From positions 1,054,001 through 1,118,000 of the forward strand of contig JAUDYN010000004.1 in assembly GCA_030407005.1 (NCBI GenBank): 64,000 nucleotides of DNA, written 5' to 3'. Below, in pieces: positions 1 through 11,334 of this stretch. Origin of the DNA: Desarmillaria ectypa (taxonomy: Eukaryota > Basidiomycota > Agaricomycetes > Agaricales > Physalacriaceae). Under the pieces are notes generated by a model. That model was not told where the DNA came from and made no database searches. It was given only the letters and a program-made list of their open reading frames with translations. How positions within the stretch are numbered: the first letter of the stretch is position 1; every line of letters starts with the position of its first letter. Both the position numbers and the translations under genes were made by a program.

Positions 1-1428
1 TCGTCAGTCCTCCATACATATCGTGAAAGAAACATACCCGGAAGCAACGACCGGGACATAAGCTAGACGCTGAGCGCCATCTAAACAGCACAGATATTCA
101 AAATGAGCACACAATGCTGCTTCTGACATTCCAGGATGTGTAAACCGCATGGTCTGAGCCTATTTCAACGAAACAACACACTAAAGAAAGATATACAGGC
201 CTTTACCTTGGCATGGGCACGTCCACTGATGTCTGCCGCGGCTCGCATAACGCGTCTTTCGACCTCGCTTTTAATAGCTCTCAATGGTGCGACTTTGGAC
301 TTTAGCGAGCGTTGTCGTGACCCAGAGATGGTGGCCATGGTCGTGTCTATCTCACGAGCACGCTTCTTGAGAGGGTCTGATAAATATTTGAGGAGCTTTT
401 TGTGCGCAGGATCGTCTCGATGAGACGGTGGGTCGGAAAAGATGTGTGAGTAGGAGAAAGCTATTGAGCCCAAATGCTTGGGGAAGGATGTTATGGGTTG
501 GGCATCGTCTGCACGAAAGGCTTCTCCAGCAGCGCGGACGCCTGTTCTGGTGCCGGACCATTTCTCTTCAGATGGATCCTTTTCGTTGGCGAACAAAGTC
601 ATTGAATACCCGCGCGAGGTCGAATTCTTCTCTGTGAAGGCATCAGTACAGGAGAAAGGGGGTAGAGATTCGCGGCGTGGGCTTGTTATTCTACGCATGA
701 TCCCCCGCGACCTTTCATAGGCCCTTGAACTTGGCAAAAAGAAATCCTTGAATTCAAGTTGAGGAGTTACTCCTCCGATGTTTTTACATCGAAGGGACAG
801 TTTTGTTTGCTGAATTCAAGGTTGGAGTCGTGTCTCATTGCTGGGATCCATGTTCAAAACGTCGCGAAATTTTAAATTTCCATGTCGGAATGTACAAGCC
901 CACGCCGTCACGGCACTTACCAAGAATAACGGCAGAATCAGGCTCCTCAAAGCCTGTAAGATACCAGAAATCCGAATTCTGTCGGTACTTATGACTTGAT
1001 GTTGTTCAATCGGTGACTGGGCGAGAAATGCGAAAAGAACTCACAATATTTCTGGTCGACTATGTCAGCCTAACAATCAGTCAATGTATGGACTGATACC
1101 GCGTACCTCCGCTCATGAACGTCACCGGTGCCGCTGCCGCGACAACAATGCTGTTGTCGGGCAGGCTTTCCATGAGTGCTCTCCGCCGCCTTTCGTATTC
1201 TTCATGTGGTATCCCAGCCGTCAACTCATTCGGCTGAACTACAGAGAGAACCTATGAGTTGGACGAAACCTTGGAGCGAGTCGAGTACCGACCTAGGTGA
1301 GGATGTGATGGGTGAAGTGGTTGGCCGTAAAGGGACGGTTTCTGTATCAGAGGTCGCGACAAGGTCTGGCTACCAGCAGCAATGGTAGTGGCGAGGGCCT
1401 GGGCATTGCGCCGTACGGTGGCATACAT
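1..1428 (-). CDS. ICP55: ICP55-like mitochondrial intermediate-cleaving Xaa-Pro aminopeptidase (5' part; C-terminal half lies off the window)
   Basis: Metallopeptidase of the aminopeptidase P / XPNPEP3 family. In fungi ICP55 trims one N-terminal residue from imported mitochondrial proteins after the processing peptidase. I start it at the ATG at 1426-1428; the first residues are rich in Arg, Ala and Thr, like a mitochondrial presequence, followed by the family motif GQPLHPSHPHL. The next exon reads ELTAGIPHEEYERRRRALME, then KYRQNSDFWYLTGFEEPDSA (aminopeptidase-P N-domain), then EKNSTSRGYSMTLF and RAAADISGRAHAK, and last HPGMSEAALCAHFEYLC. The open frame breaks at a donor at 37/38, so the metal-binding catalytic domain is outside the window. 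A 7-nt exon (1045-1051) and a 289-nt intron (632-920) are needed to keep the protein continuous. Family identity is strong; exact orthology to ICP55 is inferred. Confidence 0.85.
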
Positions 1429-1838
1429 AAAATTACGGCCACGGAAGGGCAAGGAAGAGATTGGATCATTTGTTTGGCACTGTCTGCGTAATTGTTGATA
1501 TTTTCAACAGGATGAAATTGTTAACATGAAATTCGTATTTGATGGTGAACAGAGCAACATATATGTTACAACAAATTCCTCTACAATTCCTCCTTCGTCT
1601 AAAAATGAATATTCCTCACTATTCGCATCTCCATGGTCTCTTCCTGAGAAGTTGACGCAAATCGGAGCACGACTAACGTAGCTCTATCTTCAGATTGCGT
1701 CTAATGATGCGAGATTCATGTAATGCTGTGTTGGTCAAGATGGTGACCGGAGGTAGATTTGCAGGAATGGTATCATTAACATGTAATTGCGTCGGTGAAA
1801 AACTGAACACAATATGATACTTTTGCCGGTCAGTCTGA
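1429..1838. other. intergenic, IMP3 3' side to ICP55 5' side
   Basis: About 410 bp between two genes on the minus strand. It should hold the IMP3 3' UTR and the ICP55 promoter. It is fairly AT-rich, and I see no coding exon or clear regulatory motif. Confidence 0.5.
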
Positions 1839-2578
1839 TCATAGAAGGTCGTAATCGTCCAGTTCGTCATTATAGGACATGATTGTCCGCTTGAGTTTAG
1901 ACGTATCGACCCAGGTGACAAAGTCTTCCATTCGTCTACGAGAATGTCAGCAGCGATCAAACAAAAAACGCGGTACACACCTCGTCACCAAGAACGCAGG
2001 ATCTGTAATGGTATCCGGTCCGACTCGAACGTGCCCCTGCTCTATAAATTTTGCGGCCTGAACCGTTAAATGCGAGACATCGAGACATATGGGAGTACAC
2101 TCACTGCGCTAACGGTCTCCGTCATCCTGGACATGCACATGAACACGGCTAGACGCCGACGACAAAAAGCAGCGACGGTGATTTTGTCAACGTCACTTAG
2201 TTTCGCCGTGGAGTTAAGGACCCCCATATCGTACAGTTTTGCCAGGAGCTGGCCCTCCATGCGAGGTCGGAATGGGTCTTGTGCAGGCAAAACCGAGATG
2301 CGGTGGGCAAAGGACCTCAGTGAACCGCAAAGTTTGTTGTACCTGTAGCCAAAAGGTCAGTGACGGCAATGATAATATGAGATGAAGACCTGCTTGTGGT
2401 AGTCCTCTCGGTCCTGGACATGGTAGCGACGCATAACCTTGATTTCGCGGAGATTGGCGTCTTGTTTCCACTGAGATGAACATTAGACAGTAGGAAAACG
2501 ACGGAAAAACGCGCATACATTGAGAAAATCGACTTTTTTTAGGAGTTTCTGCTCATGATACTTGAGCTTGCGAACCAT
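1839..2578 (-). CDS. IMP3: U3 small nucleolar ribonucleoprotein IMP3
   Basis: Nucleolar component of the SSU processome that helps U3 snoRNA pair with pre-rRNA; it has an S4 RNA-binding domain. Five exons are readable: 2519-2578, 2394-2470, 2105-2342, 1981-2057 and 1839-1935. They total 549 nt, or 182 residues, close to the 183 usual for the family. The N-terminus is [20 protein letters not shown]. Next come [31 protein letters not shown] and the CRRRL signature. The S4-type segment is [20 protein letters not shown], and the end is [20 protein letters not shown] plus an acidic tail. Intron 2 (2343-2393) must be read as GC-AG, because the nearby GT donor would break the frame at the conserved YHK/YNK junction. 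It diverges from the LDB-family gene across a 471-bp gap. Confidence 0.95.
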
Positions 2579-3049
2579 GGCGGGCAGTGGCGGTCGTTGT
2601 CGTCGTTGTTATCAAAGCGTCGTTGACGGCGACGAGGTCCGGAGTAGAGAGATACGAAAAAGGAAGAGGAAGCGAAGCACGCTCCCACGTGGGAACAATT
2701 CGTTGAACAACGAGCGCTGGCCTCTGACTAGCCTCGTTTCCCGCACTTCTCTTCTTCCCCCGACGCTATCGACGTCGTTCCCGAGGCAATTATTGTCATT
2801 GTCGTTGCCATCCTGTTCGTCGAACTCCGGTGTTGCCAGCGTGCGCTCTGCCCTGCCGATCACCAGAGATTTCCGTTTTTTTGACATCTGTCTCGGTGTC
2901 TCTGCAGTTCTCCAGCTCGCAGACTACGTCCAGTCTGCGTCGTTTTCCCTGTCTTTTATGTGCATCTACACGCTCGAAGACTCTATTTGCAGCCGCCTGT
3001 CTAGGTTTCCGAGCGTCGCAGTTTCTTCCTTGGGCAACTTTTTGCGAAC
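2579..3049. promoter_or_regulatory. divergent promoter region IMP3 / LDB-family gene
   Basis: 471 bp between the IMP3 ATG (minus) and the LDB-family ATG (plus). It contains pyrimidine-rich stretches typical of fungal core promoters and 5' leaders. Open frames cross it on both strands, but they match no known family and I treat them as chance. Confidence 0.5.
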
Positions 3050-6000
3050 ATGAACGTCAACGTTCGACCCGAAATGTTGCGTCAACCAGCCATGGGTCAG
3101 CCACCAATGCTGGGTCTCAACAGTGGCCCATTCATGCAGTCGCCTCCCCAGCCCGGCCAGCAGCAGCAACTGGGTATGCCATCATCGACCGTGCCGCCAA
3201 TGGGCATGTTGGGCGGCGGCCCACCTAATCAGAACCCGTCTATTCAGCATCAGCGGTATCCAATGCCAGTCCAGCAGCAGCATCCTTCAGCGGGCCCAAC
3301 ACAGCGTCCGATGCTTATGCGACCCGTCCAACCAATGAATCCGTCCCCCGGTGGCGCACATATGGCAAGTGTTCCTTGCAACTCGCTTTGATATTCTATT
3401 CAATTTTCATCTTCTCTTCATCTCCTTAGAACATCAATTTCGGTAACAATCCTATGATGCAGCAGCAGCAGCAGCAGTCTATCGCTAATCGCAGGGTCTC
3501 TTCTCATGGCCAACCACTACCCCCAGGCGGCAACCACATAGGCTCTTTGCCCATGGGAATAAATCAGCAAGGCAATATGCCTACTCAAATGCGCCAACCA
3601 CCACCAGCGCACGGACAGCCACAGCAGCCGCAGATGCGCCAACCCTCTGGTCATATGTCCCCCGAAATGGCGATGGGGATGAGGAACGCAAGTGGCAATC
3701 CAGGACTTCCTCAGAACGTCGTCAGAACGGGGTCAGCACAGATGGGAATGATGAATGGTATTCCTCAGCCAGGTCAGCCGCAGTCTATGCAAGGTGGGAT
3801 GCAATCGTCGCATCAGAACAATTTTCAGAGTCCAGTGCCCCTTCCTCTCCAGCATCAGACCGCGCAAATACCTCCTTCGCCCCGCCCCACTTCACATCCG
3901 TCGTCGCATACCCCTGCCATGAATATGGGCCCAGGTCCGTCGCAGTCTAGCATAAATCGTCCGCAGCTGCCATCCGAAAATCCCATGTCCTTTATGGAGT
4001 TTTCGACGGGGAACAACAACCACTTTCCTTTTGTGCCTTCATCAACACCGCCAACTCAAATGGGGGAGATGTCAAGAACAATACCATCTAACATTGCCAA
4101 TACGCCACCCAACCGGACCACCTTCCAGCTGACTCCAGCTCAACAGTTTGAGCAGATGCAGCAGCAAGGAACTGAAAACTATAATTCATTTGGTATGCCG
4201 CCTCCTCCCCGCCCACCATCGCACAATCACCACCACGCCCCGCTACCGCAGTCACAGCCGTCCTCTCATCCTCCGTCACCCTCCGATAATATAAACACAT
4301 ATCCCCGTCCTGGCTCTCGACCGCGATCTCAGTCCGGAAGACCTTCCTCTTCACATACTCCCCGCATCACTCAATCTCAGCTCCCTACAAATACTGCACT
4401 TACGGCTGGCGGACGCATACCGTCCCAACATACCGGCCCCCAGCCACAGCCTGGACCCCAGCCGCCGCCCGCCCTAAATTCTAGTCAACCTGCTGGACCG
4501 CCAAGACCGCCGAATCAGCCCCAGGGCAATCTTACTCACGGGTCTCCGGCCTCTTCGTCCACGGTGTCATCGACTGATCAACACGCGTCGGCGTCTGCTC
4601 CCCGTCCACCGCCTGTAAGCCTGTAAGTTTGATAATTTTTTCCCATTGTGATGGCATGCTTGAACATTATTTTCCATATAGTGTGACAACGGCACTTGGG
4701 AGCGGCCAGGGACTCACACGGCTGTTACAGTTTAGCGGTAACTTATCGAATGAGAGCAAAACGGTACGTGCTGCTCGCTTCGCTTATTGCCAGGTACTTA
4801 TTTCTATGATAGAAATTGCAACTTTCTTGGTGGAATGACCTAATCAAGGAGTATTTTACGCAAAAAGCTATCATGAAAATAACCTTGTGGAAAGATAACC
4901 AAAAAACTGAAGCAAAACCATTTGGTACCATTTTTTTGTGTCATCGATTTGCAGATGCTGAATATTACTTATTAGAAATTGGCGTTCCTATATTACCCCG
5001 CTTCTTCTTGGTGACGACCCAGTCGGGCGTCAAATCTATGACACTAACACTGGACGGGGCCCGAGAGCGAATGTATTCACAGGGTCACTCCGTTGTTGAA
5101 TGTGTAACGGCGGTTTGGACGTACAAATACAACAATGGCTACACGGTTACGCTGCGAGGACCTCTGACGGCACATGTCGTGATAACGTCACCGCACCCGC
5201 CTGGAACATCGTCTGCCACTGGGAACTATGTGCTAAAATTCGATGATTTCCAGTTCGACGCCAACTATCACGATAAATTTATTGCTCTTGAGTCTATCAT
5301 TGGCACGAGAATGATAGAATCTCCAAAAACGCCACGGATACGCAATGTACCTACACCAGGACCTAATGGTATCGTGAATCAGGAGGATGAGGATAAGAAG
5401 TGGGAGGAACCTAGAATTATCATTGAACGGGGATCCATTCCAGGGGAGCCTGTCAATGCGTTTGGAATACCGCAAGCCACGATGCGATGCTTGGAGGTTC
5501 GTCCTGGGCTTTGAACGCACAATTGCCTCGATTGACACTTGTTTGTTTGATTCTAGTTGGCCGAAAGTGTAGCGCAAATGACCGACTTGATAACCTTTTC
5601 CAACGACACAAAATTGGGGCCTATAGGTTCGTTCTTCTCTTCTGCCAACATCGATAAAGACTTTTAAAGGATACGATAAGATGCTCTGAACAAGTATGCA
5701 AACCGACTAAGGGATTCGATGCCGATCGTGTCGCTCCCCGGAGGTCAACATATAATGAATGGGATGAACCAAATGAATACCGGCGTTGGCATGATGTCAC
5801 ATCCCTTTGCTTCATTTCCCACTACGAGCCCTATGGGGTCGACAACATTGTACTCTAGCGCCCCCCCTTCCGTGACCAACCCGGTCCCACTCCCCCAACC
5901 TCAAGCACCCACATCTTCGATCAATTCTCCCCAAAATGCGCCAGCATCAGCCCATAACTCGCCAACGAAGCAGCACAAGTCGATTCCACATAGCCAGAAT

Positions 6001-6180
6001 GCGTCGTCGTCAACAGCATCTTCGTCGACGCCCACATCAACAGCTAACACGCCTGCGCTATCGAATGCCTCGCTGAAGCGCAAACAACCATCTGGCAATA
6101 TCTCACCAACGACCGGACCAGATCAGCCGCCTCCAAAACGTCCTACACGGAAGCGGGGGAGGACTACTGGTGGGGGATAG
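3050..6180 (+). CDS. LIM-domain-binding (LDB/CHIP family) transcription adaptor
   Basis: Nuclear adaptor of the LDB family, whose members link transcription factors; fungal relatives include Som1 and Adn1. The long N-terminal part (3050-3364 and 3430-4622) is low complexity, rich in Q, P, M and S. The LDB domain runs through several exons: TALGSGQGLTRLLQFSG, LQLSWWNDLIKEYFTQKA, KPFEIGVPILPRFFLVTTQS, MTLTLDGARERMYSQGHSVV, then VLKFDDFQFDANYHDKFIAL. A linker with DALNKYANRLRDSMP follows, then a Ser/Thr/Pro-rich tail ending in a basic KRPTRKRGR segment that could be a nuclear localisation signal. Intron 1 (3365-3429) is GC-AG with donor GCAAGT. The intron at 4925-4975 is 51 nt and has no in-frame stop, so its retention would add 17 residues. 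The stop at 6178-6180 is clear; the start is the first in-frame ATG. Confidence 0.85.
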
Positions 6181-6580
6181 CATCTCCAAGTCGTGTTTAT
6201 CTTTCGGTTCATATTTTGCTCTCCGATTTGCATCAGTTAATTTTTGTGCACCATAGATTGTAACTTAGTACTCTACATGGATATCTTACTTCTACCAGGA
6301 GACATTTTGTTTTATGCTGTTGTTATTTATATTTCCTTGTAACCTGTACTTACTAGCGAACACTTTTGAAAACCAATGTGCAACGGGGAGGAGGGGGAGT
6401 GTAGTTGAATCTGTGTTACGGCATTAGTCGACTTCTATGTGTGACACTGAGTCAAATGACAGTTCTGTGACCAGCAGCTAGCCTTGTTAACTTGCTTGCC
6501 AGTGTATAGTAGATTCAAATAAAATTGCGATAAGTATTGTACTACACCATCCCGTATATCCTAGCGATCCTCTACGTTCA
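6181..6580. other. convergent 3' UTR region
   Basis: About 400 bp between two convergent genes. It is AT-rich and should hold both 3' UTRs and poly(A) sites. I see nothing else in it. Confidence 0.5.
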
Positions 6581-9500
6581 TCATGACACGTATTCGTGTG
6601 CAAAGTCACATTGGTCCCCATACTTGCATCTGTTTACGGAACGATCAGTCTCCGTCCAATTTTAGACATGTGTTGATTCAATGCTCGCCTTCCTGCCTGA
6701 AAGAAACTGCATGGTTTTCTTTTATTGTGTCTATACCCATCCTCAGTTCGTCCACCCCGACCACGGCCGCGACCCCGTCCACGAGCCCCTCTTCCTCCAC
6801 CTCGCCAGCCGTCCGATGCGTCGTCCTGCCCATATTCGGTAAATCCCCCCGGCTGCTGTGCCCAATTCTGGTCACCACCACCGCCGGCATTCCCATTCCC
6901 AAATAGTGTTGGATTCAGTTGTTGAAGAAGCTGTTGTAGCTGCTCCGGCCCCAGAGTAGATAATGCAGATGCAGTAGTCGCGTCAACAGGAGGTACATTA
7001 ATATCTCCATTCAAGCGCGCCGGCGTCTCCATCGTGCCTGCCAACTGGGCAACAAGGTCCGCTACTCCAAGGTTTGATGGCGCTGCCTCGGCATTATTCC
7101 AGAAGATGCCTTCGACATCAGGTCCCGACGTCATCGTCTGCACGTCTCTATCCACTTCTTCATCTGCTATTTGCTTCGCCGGTTCGCCTGGAGATGGTGG
7201 GATATGCGCCGGAGTCATGTACATTGCACCCAACGCTGTTTCTTCTCGCTGCTCTTGCGTAGCCTTCTCCTCACTAGCCTCTCCTCGCGCACGTATTTCA
7301 ATATCGACCGGTATGTCAATCACTGTTCAGACTTTGTCAGGTGGTACGCGCAGCTAAGACGTCTTTAACGCTTACACTGAGGTTCAGACCAGTCTATCGT
7401 CTCTTCAAACACATGCTGATGAAGCGCAGCTCCCTCACCCTTTTCCAATTCCCGTGCGCTGTGTGCAGTATGCATACCCTATGGGATATTAATTTTAAAG
7501 TAGGATTTTTGAAAAGCGAGCTGCTGACATCTACGGGATCGTCATCATAGACTGCCTTCTCTATGAACCGTATCGACTCAAGGTTGTTATCTGGAGCCCA
7601 TGACACCGATTTCTTCTTCTTACCAAGCTTGCTAGGGCCCGCCTGCGGAGGACTACTCGTCGTGGTTGTCGGTGGCGTCGGCACAGGAGCAGGAGACTCC
7701 TTCCGACTCTTCGCCATCGACTTGAGAGCCTCCTGGAACGGGTCGATAGACAGTGGCTGCGAGACGTTGGCATCAGGCTCCTTCTTTACCACAGGCGCCT
7801 TCTTGAACGTCGGCAGCTTCGGTTTCGGTTTCGGTGCAGAGAAAAATGATGAGTCCGACTTGGCATCCTTCGCCGCAGGCGCCGTCACCTTCTTCGTCAC
7901 CGTCTTTGCGGGGGCCAGAGTCACCACGGCCTTTTTGACGGGTGCAGCAGAAAGTTTGCTAACAGGTGCTTCCAGTTTCCGCTTCTTCGTCTTCGGTTCT
8001 AAACCAACATAAAATCGAACATTAATAAATATTCAGCGTTTCAAACTGACATGGCTCACCCTCGCTTTTCGTGTCATTCGCGACTTCAACGATCTGACGC
8101 CATCTTCGTTCGATGTTCGAAGCCATATCCTTGATCGCTGCGTTGCATAGAACACAAGAAACAAGTTAGATACATGTATTTTATCTCATCGCACGCCTAT
8201 TACTATAAAGAGAAATGCCATATGCATGTCGGGCACAAGTCCACTCGCATTAGGCAGAGAAACACACAACTCACCCGGAGAAGGTGGATCCTTCGACAGT
8301 TTTACTATCAGCTTGCCCAATTTGTACGTTTTCAAAGCGTCAACATTCAGTGGTAATCGATCGATGATCTGTGAAGCCCATGAGAAACTTTGTGCCTACC
8401 ACACGTGTCACTCACATGCAAAAGCGGCATTATCGTCTCAACCAAGGTATTATCGTCCTTTGTTGCGAGCACGGACTTAAGCCACTCGCGAGAGATGTCC
8501 ATCGCTGTTGGATTTTCAGACCAAGCACGAAAATAGTGATTACCTGCACCGTCACGGATCTTGGTTAGTATCTCGAGGCGAGTAGCAGCATCAACTTCTT
8601 GAGAGCCGTAATCTGATATGCGAGATGCTAACGTATTGACGGCTTGGGCTCCGGTGAACGCAGACGCCTGTAGAAGGGGCCTGATCGAAGTGAGGAATTG
8701 CTGTTTACGTTCCTGTGGGGTAGAACCTGGAGGCTGAGAAGGTGCTGGTGGAGGTGCGGCCGGCGGTGTGGGCTGTGATCCTGACGACTGAGGTTTGCCG
8801 TAGAATTGTGATGGTACGATGGTCGTCATTAACTGAGAAGGCGAGTGTAGGGCCTGGGGCGAAAGGGTCCCTTGCGCAGATCCTGTTGCTATTTGCTGTG
8901 GATACGAATGTGAATACATATATGGATTGGAGTTGCTGAGTGATAATGAAAGATGAGTGAAGGGGTATGAAGTGCGTGTTTGCTGAGGTTGAAAAGAAGA
9001 GGGCTGGGAGTACTGTTGAAGGCCATTCGTGGCTGCGCCATTAAGCGTCGTCAGTGCCGGGCTGAAAGACAGTTAGCTCCGTGACACGTTGATGAAAGAT
9101 ATGATGATTTACTCAATAATCATCGGTTGGGGCGGTGATTGAGCTTGCAATGGAGGTGAATGTGGCGGTGCTGGCTGGGGCTGGGGCTGGGGCTGGGGCT
9201 GGGGCTGGGGCTGGGGCTGGGGCGCTGGCTGGGGAGTAGGTGAAGACGAGGGGCCAGCGCTCGTTGCGCCATTGAGACTGGAGTAATTGGATAAAGGGAC
9301 CGCCGACTGGGAATTCCATGCGGAGCCATAAGGAATCGAATTGAACGGCGCCTGGAAGTAGTTCTGAAAGGACTGATAAAAGGCGGCAGATTGAGGTGAA
9401 AGAGCAGAGGGTGATCCTGTGGCTGTGTGAAGAAAGTGTCACAGAAACGGCTTGAACACGCTGCTGGACACTACGTACCGGCGATGTCACCCATGATATC

Positions 9501-9701
9501 AGCAAAATCCAGCGTTGTCGCCGCTGGCGTCGTCGCAGCCGGCGCAGAGGTCGAGGCCCCTGTCGACGCTGTCCGTTCTTTGGACCAGTCCTCAAGAGAC
9601 GATGTCGGACGTGATTCATGACGAGTCTGCTGCGACGCTTCGGTCAAGATTTGGGTCTGCTGCTGCGGTGAAATCCATTGACTGAAATAATTTGGGTCCA
9701 T
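6581..9701 (-). CDS. PNUTS-like PP1 regulatory protein: TFIIS N-terminal (LW) domain, RVxF-type motif, CCCH zinc finger
   Basis: Probable fungal counterpart of PNUTS (PPP1R10), which targets protein phosphatase 1 to RNA polymerase II and has the same domain order. The start ATG (9699-9701) opens MDPNYFSQWISPQQQ. A Q/P/S-rich region with a QP repeat follows. The LW domain spans TRLEILTKIRDGAGNHYFRA to LPLNVDALKTYKLGKLIVKL and SNIERRWRQIV. A Lys/Pro-rich linker leads to KKKKSVSWAPDNNLESIRFI, a good match to the PP1-docking (R/K)VxF/W motif. Downstream are an RGG-like stretch (GGGRGARGRGRGRGRGG) and a terminal C3H finger, PCSFFQAGR joined to CKYGDQCDFAH. The finger is split by a 59-nt GC-AG intron at 6630-6688, and the stop is at 6581-6583. 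Domain order supports the assignment; PP1 binding is inferred. Confidence 0.8.
9173..9227. repeat. GGGGCT hexanucleotide repeat inside the PNUTS-like gene
   Basis: About eight near-perfect copies of a 6-mer, plus-strand unit GGGGCT. In the coding frame on the minus strand it reads Gln-Pro repeated. All three minus-strand frames are open through it, giving QP, AP or SP repeats, so length changes in units of six keep the frame. It is likely length-polymorphic. Confidence 0.85.
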
Positions 9702-10097
9702 CGCGACTTTTTTCTCTTCCTTTTTCTTACCAGGTCTTATGGACGGTAAGACAACTACGACGCCTTTAGTGAGGAAAATAAGCACAAAGGACCGCTCTGC
9801 GCGCCACCAATTGTGCCAGTCTGCTCGACAACGGCCTTATTGACGTCTTTCGCAGTGGTAGATGATCCGTGCGACGCCTTTTGAGTGTCGAATGGCTCCA
9901 ACAGCGAACCAAACGGGCGACTAGGGTCATTGGGGCGGCGCTTTAATTTATTTCAAAGTCAGAAATGGAGCTCCGATTCAAAACAAAACCTAACAAAACT
10001 GTGAGACCTATAAACGAACTTTGAACAAGGCTTCAAAAAGCTAAGCAAAGCTTAGCAAGGTTCAAAAAATCGTTGACTCGCCGACTCGGGATCTGCC
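9702..10097. promoter_or_regulatory. divergent promoter PNUTS-like / HMG-box gene, with possible uORF
   Basis: 396 bp between two divergent start codons. On the minus strand an ATG at 9928-9930 opens a 54-codon frame that stops at 9766-9768, 64 nt before the PNUTS-like ATG. If transcription begins upstream of 9930, this would be an upstream ORF. I cannot place the transcription start, so this is only a candidate. Confidence 0.4.
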
Positions 10098-11145
10098 ATG
10101 GTCCCTTCAAAATTGGAACATGACCGTCTTCAGGTATGTTCTGTTCATCGACGCGTCGTGTTGGCTTGTTAACACGCCTGTGCAGATGGTACGCGGTCTC
10201 GAAGACTTGGTCAAGTCTATGAAACACTGCGTCGAGACTTCGGAGGCGTATCTCACGTCGTACAAGGCTGCATTTTCTGGAAATGGACAAGAAGAGGATG
10301 TGAAGCCTGGTAAGGGTAAGCGAAAACACTCTGACGTGGAAGAGCCTGCGGTCGATGGCAAACGCAAGCGCCTCGTGAAGACGAAAGACCCTAATGCGCC
10401 CCGACGCCCTGCCTCGAGCTACCTGTTATTCCAGAATGATATGCGCAAAACAACTAAGCTCGAGCACCCCAATATCACCTTCCAAGAGCTCACGAGCTTG
10501 ATGTCGAAAATGTGGTCAGAAATGACGGCGGCAGAGAAACAGGTGCAGTGGTCGTTCTCCGGACTGCTCATTGCTCATCATCTTTTGTTGTAGACATATA
10601 TTGATCAACATGACACTCTGAACAAAAAGTACGAAGAAGATATGGCTGCATACAAGGCGCTACCGAAGGGCGACGGCGAGGATGAAGAGGTTTCGGCACT
10701 TGCTGTCATGGTGTGTGATTTTGTATATATGCGCACTAGCTTGGCTGCTGACGACGTATTGCAGAGCAAGAATGCCCGTGCCCCCAAGGAAAAGGCGTCC
10801 GACAAGGTGAAAGAGAAAGCGAAGAAGGACGAAAAAGCAGAAAAAACAAAGGAAAAGCAGAAAGAGAAGGAGCGCGAGATAGAGAAGGAAAAGGTGATGG
10901 AGAAAGAGAAAGAGAAGGAAAAAGAACGCGAGCAGGAAAAAGCCAAAGCCAAGCCTAGAAAGTCAACGACAGCACCACCTCCCATGGAATCTGACTCGAG
11001 TGATGAAGAGGAAGAAGAAGAGGAAGCATCGTCATCATCTTCCAGCGACAGTTCGGAGGAGGAGAGCTCACCTGAGCCAGCCCCGAAGAAAGCCAAGACT
11101 TCAGCGCCGGCATCGACTGCGACGACTAGGAAGAAAAGGGTGTAG
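10098..11145 (+). CDS. HMG-box chromatin protein with long K/E-rich charged tail
   Basis: Single-HMG-box DNA-bending protein, nuclear, similar in layout to fungal Nhp6/Hmo1-type proteins but with a much longer tail. Four exons (10098-10133, 10186-10542, 10594-10710, 10765-11145) give 296 residues. The start MVPSKLEHDRLQ is chosen because it splices in frame to MVRGLEDLVKSMKHC. The basic linker KRKRLVKTKDPNAPRRPASS opens the HMG box, which continues YLLFQNDMRK, FQELTSLMSKMWSEM and YIDQHDTLNKKYEEDMAAY. The C-terminal part is a highly charged Lys/Glu segment, probably a long helix, then a Ser/Glu stretch and a basic end. Assignment to a named yeast gene is uncertain. Confidence 0.85.
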
Positions 11146-11334
11146 TAAGAGGACTATGTATGATCTTCTAATACTCTTTGTATTCTACTTATGCTGTACT
11201 TAACGTTGTTTAACCCTTTGACCATTTAGTAGCGACGAGATCACGAGATGCTGCGTGATGCAGTGCCGGGAGCAAGGTCGGAGGCTTTATAAGGCTCTCT
11301 CACTGACCACGATCATCTTTCACCACTTCTTTGA

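Noticed and set aside
2612..2887. 91-codon minus-strand frame from an ATG in the IMP3/LDB promoter
   Set aside because: No family motif; it overlaps a divergent promoter and another long plus-strand frame, as expected by chance in GC-balanced DNA.
9766..9930. 54-codon frame before the PNUTS-like gene as a separate gene
   Set aside because: Too short and without motif; better treated as a possible upstream ORF.
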